Shown piece after piece: positions 1 through 9,254 of a DNA stretch of 64,000 nucleotides. The notes beneath the pieces were generated by a model. The model searched no databases and was not told where the DNA came from. It saw only the letters and a list, made by a program, of their open reading frames with translations. Origin of the DNA: CAWJMD01 sp963845675 (GTDB lineage Bacteria > Actinomycetota > Actinomycetes > Actinomycetales > CAWJMD01); assembly GCA_963845675.1 (NCBI GenBank), contig CAWJSX010000001.1, positions 1,364,001 to 1,428,000 of the forward strand, given 5' to 3'. The translations under genes and the position numbers were made by a program. The first letter of the stretch is position 1, and every line of letters begins with the position of its first letter.

Positions 1-92
1 ACATGGCGCTGATGGCGCCGACGACCGAGCCGCACCAGGTCGACCGGCACACGGAGTCCTTCGACAAGGTGCTGTCGGCCCTGGTCGCCTGA
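1..92 (+). CDS. C-terminal end of an unidentified CDS, possibly a class III aminotransferase
   Basis: The window opens inside an open frame that ends at a TGA at 90-92. About 29 residues are visible, including VDRHTESFDKVL. That tail resembles the end of class III (glutamate-1-semialdehyde type) aminotransferases, which would suit the polyamine genes nearby, but the fragment is too short to prove a family. It converges with the saccharopine-dehydrogenase-like gene, and a hairpin lies between the two stops. The start and almost the whole protein lie outside the window. Confidence 0.5.
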   Translation, partial: MALMAPTTEPHQVDRHTESFDKVLSALVA

Positions 93-123
93 CCGTCGTT
101 CCTGCGGGTCCCCGCGACCTTGG

Positions 124-174
124 CTGGTCACGCCTGGCGCGAAACGCCGAGCGTGTCGCGCCATTCACGACCAG
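124..174. terminator. Imperfect hairpin between convergent genes
   Basis: Arms at 124-142 and 156-174 are 19 nt each with a 13-nt loop. They start CTGGTC and end TGGCGCGA and match at 15 of 19 positions. The hairpin lies between two converging stop codons, at 92 and 219, which is where a bidirectional terminator would be expected. There is no T-tract, as is common for high-GC actinobacteria. Confidence 0.55.
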
Positions 175-218
175 TCGAGGAGGGGGACGGCCCGTGTGCC
201 GCACATCCCCGCTCCGCG

Positions 219-1481
219 TCACGCTCCCGGGGTGCGTTCCTGGAGCTCCCACGGTGAGTCGTAGCCGCCCTTGAGGAGGTCGAGGAACGGGACGGCGTCG
301 AAGGCCTCGGGGCCGAGGACCCCTGTGCCGGACCAGACCCCGGAGGCGAGCAGCTCGAGTGCCACCGCGGGGTTGACCGCCGTCTGCCACACGACGCACT
401 GCGCTCCGTACTCCGCCATCGACCAGGCGTTGTCCACCGCGTGGTACAGGTACACCTCGCGGGGTCGGCCGTCCGTTCCGGTGCCCGTGACCCACAGGCC
501 GGCGCACGTGGTGCCGCTCATCCGGTCGCCGATCGTCGCCGGGTCGGGCAGGCAGGCGGCGACGAGGTCCCGCGGCGACACCTCGACACGTCCGGCGCTG
601 CTGCTCACCGGGACCGGCGTCGTCCGGTCGAGGCCGAGCGCGTTGAGCGTCTTGAGGACGTCGATGAACTCCTCACCCAGCCCGTACTTGAAGGTGACCC
701 GCTTCGCCCGGACCCACCGGGGCATCAGCAGCACCTCCTCGTGCTCGACGTTGACGCACTCGACCGGACCGATCCCCGCCGGGAAGTCGAAGACCTCGGG
801 CTCGCTGAACGGTGGCGTCGTGAACCACTCGCGGCCCTCCTCCCACACCACCGGCGGGTTGAGGCACTCCTCGATCGTGGTCCAGATCGAGAAGGACGGC
901 GCGAAGGACGGCTCCCCGTCCGCCCCGGCGACGACCAGGTTGGAGCCGTCCCGCGTGCCGAGCTCGTCGATCTCACCGAAGAGGTGGTCGGCGGCGTAGC
1001 GGGCGAAGACGTCCGAGAGCCCCGGCTCGACCCCCATCCCCACCAGGGCGAGCCGTCCCGCCTCCTCCCACTGCGGCGCCGCGGCGAACTGCTCGTCCCC
1101 GAGCTTCACGCCGGGCAGCTCGTGCGGGCGCTCGGGGTGCGGCCGGCTGAGCGACATGGCCATGTCGAGGTAGTCCGCGCCGGCGTCCCTGGCCCCGGTG
1201 AAGACGGGCATCACGAAACGTGGGTCGACCGCGTTCATCACGTGGGTCACACCGTGCTCACGGGCGAGTGCCGTGACCGAGCCGGCGTCGGAGGCGTCCA
1301 CGCGCGCTGCGAGGAAGCGTCCGTCGTCCGCCCCGTCACGGCCGGAGACGGCCGCGACCGTCCGCTGGGCGCGGGCCAGGTCGTAGTCGCTGACGACGCA
1401 CAGGTCGAAGAAGTCACGCCGCGCGATGATGCGAGCGAACGCATCTCCCACGCCACCGGAGCCCACCAACAGGATCCTCAT
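219..1481 (-). CDS. Saccharopine dehydrogenase family oxidoreductase
   Basis: This is a 420-residue NAD(P)-dependent oxidoreductase of the saccharopine dehydrogenase superfamily. The N-terminus MRILLVGSGGVGDAFA carries the Rossmann GxGGxG loop, and the rest is the long mixed catalytic/dimerisation domain usual for the family. The start at 1481 was chosen over an in-frame one 14 codons upstream because GAAAGG sits at ribosome-binding distance and the Rossmann strand begins at once. It is the last gene of the potDABC transcription unit, 38 nt after potC. Family members include lysine-pathway enzymes and carboxy(nor)spermidine synthases. Given the polyamine neighbours, a role on a polyamine-derived imine or amino acid is plausible, but the substrate cannot be read from the sequence. 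Confidence 0.85.
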   Translation of the reverse strand: MRILLVGSGGVGDAFARIIARRDFFDLCVVSDYDLARAQRTVAAVSGRDGADDGRFLAARVDASDAGSVTALAREHGVTHVMNAVDPRFVMPVFTGARDAGADYLDMAMSLSRPHPERPHELPGVKLGDEQFAAAPQWEEAGRLALVGMGVEPGLSDVFARYAADHLFGEIDELGTRDGSNLVVAGADGEPSFAPSFSIWTTIEECLNPPVVWEEGREWFTTPPFSEPEVFDFPAGIGPVECVNVEHEEVLLMPRWVRAKRVTFKYGLGEEFIDVLKTLNALGLDRTTPVPVSSSAGRVEVSPRDLVAACLPDPATIGDRMSGTTCAGLWVTGTGTDGRPREVYLYHAVDNAWSMAEYGAQCVVWQTAVNPAVALELLASGVWSGTGVLGPEAFDAVPFLDLLKGGYDSPWELQERTPGA

Positions 1482-1519
1482 CGGGACAGCACCTTTCAGG
1501 GTTGACGGCTGGGGACGGC

Positions 1520-2323
1520 TCACGACTCGGCGGCCAGCAGCTTGCGCCGCCGAGCCGCGACCAGCTGCCCCGCGACCACGATCAGCAGGGCGGTGAAGAA
1601 CATCGCCGATCCCACGACGTTGGCCTGGGCGGGGATGCCGCGCGTCGCGGACACGAAGACGAACTTGGGGAAGGTGTCGGTGTTGCCGGAGTTGAAGTTC
1701 GTGATGATGAAGTCGTCGAAGCTGAGGCTGAACGCCAGCAGCGCCGCGGCGGCGATGCCCGGCAGCAGCAGCGGGAACGTGACGCGCCAGAAGGCCATCC
1801 GCGGCGACGCGTAGAGGTCCGCCGCCGCCTCCTCCAGCCGCGGGTCGAGGCTCGACACACGCGCCTTCACGGTCACCACCACGAAGCTGATGCTGAACAT
1901 GATGTGCGCGATGACCACCGTCGCGAAGCCGGGGTTGACGCGGAGGTTGAGGAACTGGGCCAGCAGCGCCGCGCCCAGCACGACCTCGGGCGTCGCCATG
2001 GGCAGGAACAGCAGCAGGTTCGCGGTCGCCCGGAACCTGAAGCGGTACCGGACCAGGGCGAGGGCGATCATCGTCCCCAGGACGGTGGCGACGACCGTCG
2101 ACAGGACGCCGATCTGCAGGCTGTTCACGACCGACTGGCAGACCGCGGGCGCGCCGCAGGGGTTGCGCCAGTTGTCGAGGGTGAACCCCTGCCAGACGAG
2201 GTTCGACCGGCCGGCGTCGTTGAAGGAGAAGGCGAACGTGTAGGCGATCGGGGTCAGCAGGTAGAGGAAGGCGATCCCTGCGTACACGGGGAGCAGCAGG
2301 CTCCCGAAGGACGCCCGCCTCAC
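1520..2323 (-). CDS. potC: Polyamine ABC transporter permease, PotC type
   Basis: A 267-residue inner-membrane permease with the six hydrophobic segments usual for PotC. The coupling (EAA) loop is seen as EEAAADLYASPRMAFWRVTF, followed by LLLPGI. Together with PotB it forms the channel through which the lipoprotein PotD delivers putrescine or spermidine, powered by PotA. Its start overlaps the potB stop by 4 nt (ATGA), showing translational coupling. No frameshift is seen. The family call is firm, but substrate choice between putrescine, spermidine and related amines rests on the catabolic genes next door. Confidence 0.9.
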   Translation of the reverse strand: MRRASFGSLLLPVYAGIAFLYLLTPIAYTFAFSFNDAGRSNLVWQGFTLDNWRNPCGAPAVCQSVVNSLQIGVLSTVVATVLGTMIALALVRYRFRFRATANLLLFLPMATPEVVLGAALLAQFLNLRVNPGFATVVIAHIMFSISFVVVTVKARVSSLDPRLEEAAADLYASPRMAFWRVTFPLLLPGIAAAALLAFSLSFDDFIITNFNSGNTDTFPKFVFVSATRGIPAQANVVGSAMFFTALLIVVAGQLVAARRRKLLAAES

Positions 2324-3243
2324 AGCAGGTCCTCCGTCCCCGAGCGCCGCACGTACCAGGCCACGAGGACGAGGATCGCCAGCATCAGCAGGAACGACAG
2401 CGACGCGGCCGTGGGGTAGTCGACGACCCGGAAGAACCTCGAGTCGATCACGTTGCCGATCATCGCCGTGCCGGCGTTGCCCAGCAGCGCGGAGTTGACG
2501 TAGTCGCCTGCCGCGGGGATGAAGGTCAGCAGCGTGCCGGAGACGACGCCGGGCATCGACAGGGGCAGGGTGACGTGCCGGAAGGTCGACCCCGCACCGG
2601 CGTACAGGTCGCCGCCGGCCTCGACCAGGCGCAGGTCGAGACGTTCGAGGCTCGCGTAGATCGGCAGCGTCATGAACGGCAGGAAGTTGTAGGTCAGCCC
2701 GGCGACCACCGCGATCGGGGTGGCGGTCAGCCGGGCGTCGTCCGGCAGCAACGACACCGTCTTCAGCGCACCGACGACGATGCTCTCGTCGGCGAGGATC
2801 TGCTTCCAGGCGATGGTGCGCAGGATGAAGCTGGTGAAGAACGGGGCGATCACCATCACGAGCAGGAGGCCCTGGAGCATGGGGCGGCCCCTGGCCCGCA
2901 CGCCGATGACGTACGCGAGCGGGTAGCCGATGGCCAGCGCCAGGACGGTCGCGATCGTCGCGTAGAGGAACGAGCGTCCGAACTGCGGGGCGTACGTCGT
3001 CAGGGCGTCGACGTAGTTCTGGACCCTGAAGGCGGGCTGCGTGGCGCCGACCGGTCCGCCGGGGACGCGTTCGTAGAGCGACGTGAGCAGCAACGCCCCC
3101 ACCGGGGCGACGAAGAACAGCACGAGGTACGCGATGCCGGGCAGCAGCAGGAGGTACCCGATGCGGCCGCGCCGCCGATCGGCGGCCGCGCCGAGGTCGG
3201 TACCCGGCGGGGTGACCTTGGAGGCCACCCCGGCGATGCTCAC
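2320..3243 (-). CDS. potB: Polyamine ABC transporter permease, PotB type
   Basis: A 307-residue permease with six predicted membrane segments, the first being YLLLLPGIAYLVLFF. The EAA loop reads VEAGGDLYAGAGSTFRHVTL, with LSMPGV after it. The start is taken as GTG at 3243. The in-frame sequence upstream is arginine-rich and lies over the end of potA, whereas a GTG here makes a 4-nt GTGA overlap with the restored potA stop. It partners PotC in the membrane and couples to PotA through the EAA loop. The gene is intact. Confidence 0.88.
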   Translation of the reverse strand: MSIAGVASKVTPPGTDLGAAADRRRGRIGYLLLLPGIAYLVLFFVAPVGALLLTSLYERVPGGPVGATQPAFRVQNYVDALTTYAPQFGRSFLYATIATVLALAIGYPLAYVIGVRARGRPMLQGLLLVMVIAPFFTSFILRTIAWKQILADESIVVGALKTVSLLPDDARLTATPIAVVAGLTYNFLPFMTLPIYASLERLDLRLVEAGGDLYAGAGSTFRHVTLPLSMPGVVSGTLLTFIPAAGDYVNSALLGNAGTAMIGNVIDSRFFRVVDYPTAASLSFLLMLAILVLVAWYVRRSGTEDLL

Positions 3244-4456
3244 GCGGGCCCCTTGCCGAGAGGCTGCGGGCTCACCGTCGCAGGCCGGGAGGCATCGGCG
3301 TCGACGGCCTCGTCCACGCCCGCGTGGCTGTCGTCGCTGCCGGAGAGACCGAAGGTGTGGCGCGCACCCACGCCAGACGCACCTCGTCGCCGGGGTAGGC
3401 GCGCACCCCGGCATCGAGGTTCTGCGCGAAGACGCTCATCGTGCCGAGTCCGGGGACGTCGACCAGGTACTCCGTGCTGACACCGGAGAACGACACGTCC
3501 CGCACCGTGCCCGGACCCAGCATGTTCGTGCCGGAGGGCACCTCCTCGTCCCCGACGACCAGGTGCACCTTCTCCGGGCGGAAGCCCACGAGCACGTCGC
3601 CGTCGCGCGAGACGGAGCGCTCGACGGGTACCTGGATCCGGGTGCCCGCGACATCGACGCCAAGGACCTGGCCGTCGTCCTCGAGCACGCGTCCCGGCAC
3701 GAGGTTCGAGCGACCGAGGAAGTTCGCGACGAACGCGGTCTTCGGCAGGTCGTAGAGCACCTGCGGGGCACCCATCTGCTCGATGCGGCCCGCATTCATC
3801 ACGGCCACGGTGTCGGCCATCGTCATGGCCTCCTCCTGGTCGTGCGTGACGTGCACGAAGGTCAGACCGACCTCGTGCTGGATGGACTTGAGCTCGACCT
3901 GCATCTGCCGGCGCAGCTTGAGGTCGAGTGCGCCGAGAGGCTCGTCGAGCAGGAGCACAGCGGGGTTGTTGACGATCGCCCGTGCGAGCGCCACCCGCTG
4001 CTGCTGGCCACCCGAGAGCTGAGAGGGCTTGCGGCGGGCCAGGTGCCGCAGCTCCACCAGGTCGAGCGCCTGCATCGCTCGCTCGGTCGCGTCCTTGACG
4101 CCACGCCGGCGCAGTCCGAACGCGACGTTCTCGCCGATGTCGAGGTGGGGGAACAGGGCGTAGCTCTGGAACACCGTGTTCACCGGACGCTGGTGCGCCC
4201 GGGTGGAGGTGATGTCGTCACCGGCGATCAGCACCTGGCCGCTGGTCGGGTGCTCGAGCCCGGCGACGATGCGCAGCGTGGTGGTCTTGCCGCACCCGGA
4301 GGGTCCCAGGAGGGCGAAGAACGACCCCGACGGGATGGTGAGGGAGAGGTCGTCGACCGCGACGAAGTCTCCGAAGCGCTTGGTGACGTCCACCAGCTGG
4401 AGGTCCCGTCCCTCCTCGGTCCGTCGGCCGGGGTCGCGGTGCAGGTCCTCGGCCAT
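3240..4456 (-). CDS. potA: Polyamine ABC transporter ATPase, PotA type (one frameshift)
   Basis: The ATPase subunit of the polyamine importer. Starting at MAEDLHRD (ATG at 4456), it shows Walker A GPSGCGKTT, the Q-loop in NTVFQSYALFPHLD, signature LSGGQQQRVALARA, Walker B VLLLDEPLGALD and the switch His in HVTHDQEEA. A C-terminal TOBE/MOP-like domain contains VGFRPEKVHL. Near 3365 one base appears to be missing from a C run. The corrected frame gives HTFGLSGSDDSHAGVDEA and ends in a TGA at 3240-3242 that overlaps the potB GTG start, which strongly supports the correction. The start lies 2 nt after the potD stop. Confidence 0.88.
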
Positions 4457-4458
4457 CG

Positions 4459-5734
4459 TCAGTTCCCGATCACCGTCTGGAACTGGCCGCCGAACTCCGT
4501 CTCCTCGTCCGGGGTGGTCGACCGGATGACCGTCACGGTCTCCAGCGTCGCGTCGTCCGGGAAGATGCTGGTGTCCGCAGCCAGCTCCGGGTCGATCGCC
4601 TCCATCTCCGCCTGCGCCCCCTCGACGGGACAGATGTAGTTGACGTAGGCGGCGACCTCGGCGGCCACGGCCGGGGTCGTAGTAGTAGTCCATCAGCATC
4701 TCGGCGTTCTTCTTGTGGCGGGCGCCGATCGGAACCATCATGTTGTCGCTCCAGAGGGTCCCGCCGCTGTCCGGGATGGCGAACTCCCAGCTGGTCGTCG
4801 CTCTCGAAGTTGATCTGGGTGATGTCGCCCGACCAGCCGATGACCGCGAGCGCGTCACCCGAGATGAGGTCCTCCTTGTAGGAGTTGCCCTTCACCTGGC
4901 GGATCTGCCCGTTGTTGATCTGTTCCTCGAGCACTGCGATCGCGGCGCCGAACTCGTCCGCGCCCCAGTCGCTCCCGATGTCCACGCCCTGTTCGATCAT
5001 GATCAGGCCGATCGTGTCGCGCCACTCGTCCAGCACCTCGACGCGACCCTTGAGCTCGGGCTTCCACAGGTCCGAGACGGTCCGTAGCCCACCGGGCACG
5101 GCCTCCTTGTTCCAGGCGATGCCGCCGAACCCGGACTGCCAGGTGAGGGAGTGCTTGCGACCCGGGTCGAAGTCGACGTCCTTCAGGGACGGCAGCAGGT
5201 TCGTGCTGTTCGGGATGTTGGCGAGGTCGAGCTCCTGCGTGTAGCCCAGCCGGATCATCCGGGCCGCCATCCAGTCGGTCAGGGTGACGATGTCCTGCCC
5301 GATGTCCTGACCGTTGGCGAGCTGGCCCTGCACCTTCCCGTAGTACGTGTCGTTGCCGTCGATGTCCTCGCTGTAGGTCGCGTCGATGCCGGTCTGCTCG
5401 ATGAAGGCGTCCAGCGTCGGGTACGTGCGCGTGGTGTCGTCGTAGTCGAGGTAGAGCGTCCAGTTCGCCCACGCGACGGTCTTCTCGGTGTCGGACACGT
5501 CCTTCGCCGGCTCACCGTGGCGCTCTCGCCGTCGCCGCCGGTGGGCGTGCCGGCGGTGCCGCACGCTGCGAGGAAGGCACCGAGCCCCAGCACTCCCGCG
5601 CCACGCAACGCCGAACGTCGCGAGATCTGGTGCTGCGCCTGCAGTCTCACCAGCGCTCGGACCTCGGGAGGCATCGCGGCCAGGCGAGCGGCCCTCTCGG
5701 CCGGGGACGTCGGGCGTACGGGGCGTCGGGTCAT
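4459..5734 (-). CDS. potD: Polyamine-binding lipoprotein, PotD type (three frameshifts)
   Basis: The extracellular substrate-binding protein of the importer. The N-terminus holds a twin arginine (ISRRSALRGAG), a hydrophobic stretch and a lipobox LAAC, so it is probably a Tat-exported lipoprotein. The mature part reads WANWTLYLDYDD, then WNKEAVPGG and IGWSGDI in one frame; SDNMMVPIGARHKKNAEMLMDYYYDP follows in a second frame, and the C-terminus VNYICPVEGAQ in a third. Breaks fall near 5510, 4797 and 4690. The residues are family-like in all three pieces, so these are probably base-calling errors. The ATG at 5734 is preceded by GGAAGGAAA. The gene is first in potDABC. Confidence 0.85.
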
Positions 5735-5768
5735 CGGGTTTCCTTCCGGGATGGACGAGCGGACGGCG

Positions 5769-7228
5769 TCACTCGTCGAAGGCGATCATCACGTGCTTGA
5801 CGCGGGTGTAGTCCTCGAGGCCGTACATGCTGAGGTCCTTGCCGTACCCGGACCGCTTGAACCCGCCGTGCGGCATCTCCGCGACGATCGGGATGTGCGT
5901 GTTGACCCACACGCAGCCGAAGTCGAGCGCCCTCGTCACGCGCATCGCCCGGCCCAGGTCCTTGGTCCAGACACTGGACGCGAGGCCGTACTGCACGCCG
6001 TTGGCCCACCGCAGCGCCTGCTCCTCGTCGTCGAAGCGCTGGACGGTGATGACCGGCCCGAAGACCTCGTCCTGGATGATCTCGTCGTCCTGGCGCAGGT
6101 TGGCGACCACGGTCGGCTGCATGAAGAAGCCGCCGTCGAAGCCGTCCGCCCGCGCACCACCCGTGCGCAGGTCGGCGTGGTCGGGGAGGCGGTCGATGAA
6201 GCCCGTGACGCGGTCGAGCTGGGCCGGGTTGTTGACGGGACCCAGCGCGGCGTCGTCGTCGTCCGGGAGACCGACCTTCGATCGCTTGGCCTGCTCGGTC
6301 AGCGCGGCCGCGAAGTCGTCGTGGATCCCGGGCGCCACGAGGACGCGTGTGGCCGCCGTGCAGTCCTGCCCGGCGTTGAAGTACCCGGCGCCGGCGATCC
6401 CCTCGGCGGCTGCCTCGAGGTCTGCGTCGTCGAAGACGATCACCGGCGCCTTGCCGCCGAGCTCGAGGTGGACTCGCTTGAGACCGGCTGCCGCGGAGCC
6501 CGCGACCTCCATGCCCGCCCGGATGGACCCGGTGATCGCCACGAGGGACGCCGCCGGGTGGCTGACGACGGCACGGCCGGTGTCGCGGTCGCCGGTGACG
6601 ACGTTGAGGGCGCCCGTCCGGCAGGAACTCGGCGGCGATCTCGGCGAGCAGGAGGGTGGTCTCCGGGGTCGTGTCGGACGGCTTGAGCACCACGGTGTTC
6701 CCGGCCGCGAGCGCCGGCGCGATCTTCCAGATCGCCATCATCATCGGGTAGTTCCAGGGCGTCACCTGACCCGACGACGCCGATCGGCTCGCGTCGTACG
6801 TACGAGGTGTGGCCGGGCATGTACTCACCGGCCGACTTGCCCTCCAGGACTCGGGCCGCGCCTGCGAAGAACCTGATCTGGTCGACCATCGGCGGCACCT
6901 CCTCGCTCGCCGTGAGCGCGTGCGGCTTGCCGGTGTTCTCGGACTCCAGACGGATCAGCTCGTCGGCCCGGGACTCGACGGCGTCGGCGAACCTCAGCAG
7001 CGCCTGCTGGCGGTGCGAGGGCGTGGTGCTGCCCCAGGTCTCGAAGGCGGTGGCCGCCGCCGTGTAGGCCGAGTCGACGTCCTGCTCGGAGCCGACCGGC
7101 GCGCTGGCGACGACCCGCCCGGTGCTCGGGTCGACCACGTCCGTCCGCCGGTCACCCGCCGGATCGACGTACCGACCGCCGACGAAGCTGCGCAGCTCCC
7201 GTACCGTCCCACCCGTCGGACCCTGCAT
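5769..7228 (-). CDS. patD: Gamma-aminobutyraldehyde dehydrogenase (two frameshifts)
   Basis: An NAD-dependent aldehyde dehydrogenase expected to oxidise 4-aminobutanal to GABA after putrescine transamination or oxidation. Conserved elements are TPWNYPMMMAIWKIAPALAAG, the glutamate motif LELGGKAP, and the catalytic cysteine in YFNAGQDCTAATR, a form typical of aminobutyraldehyde dehydrogenases. Frameshifts lie near 6785, where one T looks extra, and near 6615. The start at 7228 has GGAG upstream; the restored length of about 485 residues is normal. It is transcribed divergently from the Lrp regulator and lies 34 nt upstream of potD in the same direction, so it probably leads the uptake operon. 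Confidence 0.85.
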
Positions 7229-7332
7229 CTGAGGTCTCCTCGCTCGTCGCCGCGTCACGTGCTGCTGGCACACTAATCACAGATGCTGGTCGTTGGATAC
7301 GGGATCGCTTGACTTTGCTCGCATCACAATGT

Positions 7333-7390
7333 CGAAACGCGCGATCCTGAAGTCCTGTCGACGACGGATTCACTTGCTTCGCGCGTTTCG
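7333..7390. promoter_or_regulatory. Perfect 12-bp inverted repeat in a divergent promoter region
   Basis: CGAAACGCGCGA at 7333-7344 is repeated perfectly inverted at 7379-7390, with 34 bp between. It lies in the roughly 180-bp, AT-richer gap between the dehydrogenase and the Lrp-type regulator, and the right arm ends 19 bp before the regulator start. Half-sites about 46 bp apart fit a multimeric Lrp-family repressor bound on one face of DNA. Operator function is inferred. Confidence 0.55.
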
Positions 7391-7409
7391 GTGAGGACAT
7401 GATGGGGCG

Positions 7410-7877
7410 GTGTCATCCCCTGCCACCCGTCCGGTCCTGGACGACGTCTCGAAGCAGATCATCGAGCAGCTCCAGGAGGACGGCCGTCGTGCCTACGCCA
7501 CGATCGGGCGGGCCGTCGGCCTGTCCGAGGCCGCGGTGCGCCAGCGCGTGCAGCGCCTCGTCGACTCCGGCGTCATCCAGATCGTCGCGGTCACCGACCC
7601 GCTCCAGGTCGGCTTCACGCGCCAGGCGATGATCGGCGTGCGCTGCGAGGGCGACCTGGAGGCTGTCGCCGAGGCGCTCGGCGCCATCACGGAGGTCGAC
7701 TACCTCGTCATCACGGCGGGCTCCTTCGACATCCTGCTCGAGGTCGTCTGCGAGGACGACGACCACCTGCTCAACCTCCTGACGAGCCAGGTCCGGCGCA
7801 CGCCCGGCGTGGTCAGCACGGAGACCTTCGTCTACCTGAAGCTGCACCAGCAGCACTACAACTGGGGAACCAGATGA
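7410..7877 (+). CDS. Lrp/AsnC family transcriptional regulator of the polyamine cluster
   Basis: A 155-residue Lrp/AsnC protein. An N-terminal winged helix-turn-helix (residues about 10-60, IGRAVGLSEAAVRQRVQRLVDSG) is followed by the RAM ligand-binding and oligomerisation domain (VDYLVITAGSFDILLEVVCED). The start is GTG at 7410. It is transcribed away from the aldehyde dehydrogenase and its stop overlaps the aminotransferase start by 4 nt (ATGA), so it is co-transcribed with the catabolic genes and probably controls both directions through the inverted repeat upstream. The ligand is likely an amino acid or amine; this is an inference from context. Confidence 0.88.
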   Translation: MSSPATRPVLDDVSKQIIEQLQEDGRRAYATIGRAVGLSEAAVRQRVQRLVDSGVIQIVAVTDPLQVGFTRQAMIGVRCEGDLEAVAEALGAITEVDYLVITAGSFDILLEVVCEDDDHLLNLLTSQVRRTPGVVSTETFVYLKLHQQHYNWGTR

Positions 7878-9254
7878 CCACCACCCCGACCGGCGCCGCA
7901 GCGGACCGACGCGGCGCGCGACCACCTGTGGATGCACTTCACCCGGCACTCGGGCTACGCCACGTCGCCGGTACCGGTGATGGTGCGCGGCGAGGGTGCG
8001 CGCGTCTTCGACCAGCACGGCAAGGGCTACCTCGACGGGCTGTCGGGACTCTTCGTCGTGCAGGTCGGTCACGGCCGCACCGAGCTCGCGGAGGCGGCCG
8101 CCAGGCAGGCCTCGCAGCTGGCCTTCTTCCCGCTGTGGTCGTACGCGCACCCCGCAGCGATCGACCTGGCCGAGCGGCTGGCCGCCCACGCCCCGGCCGA
8201 CCTGAACCGGGTCTTCTTCACCACGGGTGGCGGCGAGGCGGTCGAGAGCGCGTGGAAGCTGGCCAAGCAGTACTGGAAGCTGGTCGGCAAGCCGGGCAAG
8301 CACAAGGTGATCTCCCGGGCCGTCGCGTACCACGGCACCCCGCAGGGCGCTCTGTCCATCACCGGCATCCCCGGGATGAAGGAGCCGTTCGAACCGCTGG
8401 TGCCCGGCACGTTCCGGGTGCCCAACACCAACCACTACCGGGCGCCCGAGTACCTGCGCGACGACGAGAAGGCGTTCGGGCGCTGGGCAGCCGACCGCAT
8501 CGAGGAGGCCATCGAGTTCGAGGGCGCCGACACGGTGGCCGCCGTGTTCCTCGAGCCGGTCCAGAACTCCGGCGGCTGCTTCCCGCCGCCGCCCGGGTAC
8601 TTCGAGCGCGTCCGCGAGATCTGCGACGCCCACGACGTGCTGCTGGTCAGCGACGAGGTGATCTGCGCGTTCGGTCGGATCGGCGACATGTTCGCCTGCA
8701 ACGACTACGGCTACGTGCCCGACATGATCACGTGCGCCAAGGGGATGACGTCGGGCTACTCCCCCATCGGCGCGATGATCGCGTCCGACCGGCTGTTCGA
8801 GCCGTTCTCGAAGGGCCAGACGACGTTCGCCCACGGGTACACCTTCGGCGGCCACCCGGTGTCGGCTGCGGTGGCGATGGCGAACCTCGACATCTTCGAG
8901 CGCGAGGGGATCAACGACCACGTGCACCGCACCGCGCCCGCGTTCAGGTCCACCCTCGAGAAGCTGCTCGACCTGCCCATCGTCGGCGACGTGCGCGGCG
9001 ACGGCTTCTTCTACGGGATCGAGCTCGTCAAGGACAAGACGACCCGCGAGACCTTCGACGACGACGAGAGCGAGCGGCTGCTGCGCGGCTTCCTCTCCAA
9101 GGCGCTGTTCGAGGCGGGGCTGTACTGCCGGGCGGACGACCGGGGCGACCCCGTCGTCCAGCTCGCGCCGCCGCTGATCTGCGGCCAGGCCGAGTTCGAC
9201 GAGATGGAGAGCATCCTGCGCGGTGTGCTGAGCGAGGCCTGGAAACGCCTGTGA
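7874..9254 (+). CDS. Class III aminotransferase, probably polyamine:pyruvate type (one frameshift)
   Basis: A PLP-dependent fold-type I aminotransferase. Markers are VFFTTGGGEAVESAWKLAKQ, the PLP-ring contact LVSDEVICAFGR and the Schiff-base lysine in TCAKGMTSGYSPIGAM. The long readable frame begins only at 7932 (MHFTRHSGY). Removing one extra C near 7906 joins it to MTTTPTGAAAD and DAARDHLW, giving an ATG at 7874 that overlaps the regulator stop by 4 nt. About 459 residues is normal. It probably moves the terminal amino group of putrescine or another diamine to pyruvate, feeding the aldehyde dehydrogenase. A beta-alanine or other omega-amino acid substrate cannot be excluded. Confidence 0.85.

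Noticed and set aside
124..174. Attachment site or terminal inverted repeat of a mobile element at the window start
   Set aside because: There is no transposase or integrase nearby and no matching repeat elsewhere in the window; it lies between converging stops as a terminator would.
3272..4858. A 528-residue protein joining the end of PotD to PotA
   Set aside because: The N-terminal third is partly out-of-frame PotD sequence. PotA has its own ATG at 4456, two bases after the PotD stop.
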